From Bdellovibrio sp. (lineage in GTDB: Bacteria; Bdellovibrionota; Bdellovibrionia; Bdellovibrionales; Bdellovibrionaceae), in NCBI GenBank assembly GCA_019104905.1, contig JAHRXB010000061.1, forward strand, positions 1 to 13,707: a stretch of DNA of 13,707 bases, given 5' to 3'. The position numbers and the translations under genes are program-made. The notes under the pieces are model-generated. The model was not told the origin of the DNA. It made no database searches and saw only the letters and a program-made list of their open reading frames with translations. This document shows, piece by piece, positions 12,395-13,707 of the stretch (the first letter of the stretch is position 1; every line of letters begins with the position of its first letter).

Positions 12395-13707
12395 ATGTCA
12401 TTCGTATCTGGGTTTGTGCCCGTTATTCCACTTAAAAATTCCGTTTTATTTCCCGACATCACCATGCCTTTGCGCGTGGGACGTGAAAAAAGCATTTCAG
12501 CTTTACAGAAAGCACTTAAAGAGAATCATTGGATTGTTCTTTTAACTCAAAAAAATCCACAAGTGCCTCTTGAGAAGATCGAAGATCTTTACTCCGTCGG
12601 CACTTTAGCCAAAGTCGAGTCGTTTCGCATTGATGAAGACGGCAGTTACAGCGTCTTCGTCAAAGCCCACCAACGCGTCCGAGTTGTCCAGAGCCATGAC
12701 AAAGAAGGCTTCTTCGAAGTTCAAAGTGAAGCCCTGGAAGATCGTGGGCAAATGGATAAAAAAACCGAAGAGGCCCTCTTAGCCAGCCTTCGCGCGCTGA
12801 GTGAAGAAATGTTAACTCTGCTTCCTGGCAACACCCAACAAGTCAAAGACATGTTGACCGAGATCGAAGACCTTTCCACTCTCGCGAATATGTGCGCGGC
12901 TTATGCGGATATCTCTGTTCCCGAAAAACAGGAAATCTTAGAAATCCTGGACCTCAAAGATCGCACCTTAAAATTGCTTGATCGCATGCAAGAACTCAAA
13001 GAACGTCTTAAAATCCAAAGAGGCATTCGCGATAAATTAAATGAAAGCTTCCAGCAAACGCAGAAGGAAGCGATCTTACGCGAACAAATGCGCGTCATTC
13101 GAGATGAATTAGGCGAAGGTGAAAACGGCAACCTTTACGGCAAATTCAAGGAACGTGTCGAAAAATCTGGAATGCCGCCCGAGGCCTTGGACTTAGCTCG
13201 CAATCAGCTAAAACGTCTAGAGACGATCAATTCCGCCTCACCTGAATATCAAATGATTCGAACCCATCTAGAGCTGATGCTGGATCTTCCTTGGAATAAA
13301 TCTTCTCTTCAAAAAGAAATTGATCTTGAAGAAGCAGAACGAATTCTTCACGAAGATCACTACGGTCTGGATAAAATTAAAAACCGTATCATGCAACATC
13401 TGGCGGTGATGAAACTTCGTAAAGCCCATCAAGGATCTATCTTGCTCTTTATCGGCCCTCCGGGAGTTGGCAAGACCTCTTTAGGGAAAAGCATCGCTCG
13501 TGCCTTAGGTAAAAAATATGTTCGCGTCAGTCTGGGAGGCGTTCGCGATGATGCCGAAATTCGCGGGCATCGTCGTACCTATATTGGTGCACTCCCCGGT
13601 CGCATTATCTCTGCCATTAAAAAAGCCGGGGAAAACGATCCGGTCTTTATTCTTGATGAAATAGATAAATTGACCCGAGGGTATGGTGGAGACCCCGCCG
13701 CAGCAAT
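12395..13707 (+). CDS. lon: Lon ATP-dependent protease, N-terminal part (runs off the window)
   Basis: 437 codons are visible with no stop before the end of the window. The LAN substrate-binding domain starts at once (VPVIPLKNSVLFP, 8-20), followed by the helical region with the usual LREQMRVIRDELGE (228-241). The AAA+ domain begins with DHYGLDKIKNRI; Walker A is GPPGVGKT (354-361), then RVSLGGVRDDAEIRGHRRTYIGA (377-399), and Walker B is VFILDEIDK (417-425). The protease domain with the Ser-Lys dyad lies outside the window. Lon degrades misfolded and regulatory proteins in the cytoplasm. The ATG at 12395 has GAGGT four bases upstream. The spacing and a heat-shock-like promoter support its own transcription unit. 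Everything visible looks intact and typical of bacterial LonA. Confidence 0.96.
   Translation, partial: MSFVSGFVPVIPLKNSVLFPDITMPLRVGREKSISALQKALKENHWIVLLTQKNPQVPLEKIEDLYSVGTLAKVESFRIDEDGSYSVFVKAHQRVRVVQSHDKEGFFEVQSEALEDRGQMDKKTEEALLASLRALSEEMLTLLPGNTQQVKDMLTEIEDLSTLANMCAAYADISVPEKQEILEILDLKDRTLKLLDRMQELKERLKIQRGIRDKLNESFQQTQKEAILREQMRVIRDELGEGENGNLYGKFKERVEKSGMPPEALDLARNQLKRLETINSASPEYQMIRTHLELMLDLPWNKSSLQKEIDLEEAERILHEDHYGLDKIKNRIMQHLAVMKLRKAHQGSILLFIGPPGVGKTSLGKSIARALGKKYVRVSLGGVRDDAEIRGHRRTYIGALPGRIISAIKKAGENDPVFILDEIDKLTRGYGGDPAAA

Larger units (their letters stand above)
12260..12398. repeat. 13-bp inverted repeat flanking the lon promoter and covering its start
   Basis: ACATAAGGACCTC (12260-12272) and GAGGTCCTTATGT (12386-12398) are perfectly inverted and 113 bases apart. 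The second arm contains the lon SD (GAGGT) and its ATG (12395). RNA that begins upstream of 12260 could fold and hide the start; RNA from the promoter at 12324 lacks the first arm. The arms might also be paired DNA-binding sites. The remaining DNA from 12217 holds no credible gene. Confidence 0.7.

Noticed and set aside
12273..12545. A GTG-started 90-codon frame running into lon, with AAGGA just upstream
   Set aside because: It overlaps the lon coding frame by 150 bases and its product has no recognisable features. The AAGGA is part of the inverted repeat whose other arm is the lon start.

Overview
The window looks like chromosomal DNA of a Gram-negative bacterium. GC content is moderate, many products carry signal peptides or lipoboxes, there are Shine-Dalgarno (SD) sites of the AAGGAG type, and some genes start with TTG. 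The mix of a sigma-54 activator, many orphan lipoproteins, a PHB-depolymerase-like lipoprotein, endonuclease I and Lon suggests a Bdellovibrio-like predator or relative. That placement is inference from gene content; there is no rRNA or other marker gene here.

Layout. Positions 1-210 hold the 3' end of an unidentified plus-strand gene. A minus-strand pair follows: a secreted endonuclease I and, just downstream, an ORF that contains no ATG codon. A plus-strand pair comes next, a small lipoprotein whose stop overlaps the start of a CapA-like metallophosphatase; a hairpin terminator closes this block. On the minus strand, a GAF/AAA+/Fis sigma-54 activator lies upstream of a large lipoprotein gene. 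Between them are a near-consensus -24/-12 promoter and an 8-bp inverted repeat placed like an activator site. A 60-residue helical protein diverges from the activator and may have its own -24/-12 promoter. A multi-pass membrane protein (minus) follows.

Positions 6997-7340 hold no gene but do hold an orphan intrinsic terminator, possibly ending a small RNA or a leader. Next come an exported protein made of two cytochrome-b562-like domains (plus), and a Spy/CpxP-like lipoprotein downstream of a small cysteine-containing secreted protein (minus). An alpha/beta-hydrolase lipoprotein (plus) diverges from that pair across a stretch rich in palindromes.

A KhpA-like KH protein (plus) has a leader that can hide its SD. 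Its 3' end overlaps that of a convergent HemG-type flavodoxin gene (minus) by 62 bp. A DnaQ-like exonuclease (plus) with a C-terminal extra module diverges from hemG. The window ends in the first 437 codons of lon, which has a heat-shock-like promoter and a 13-bp inverted repeat covering its SD and start codon.

Most genes act in the envelope or periplasm. The best candidates for a little-described system are the sigma-54 activator with its two flanking candidate targets, the duplicated cytochrome b562, and the inverted repeat at the lon start. There is no mobile element, CRISPR array or rRNA, and I recognised no tRNA.
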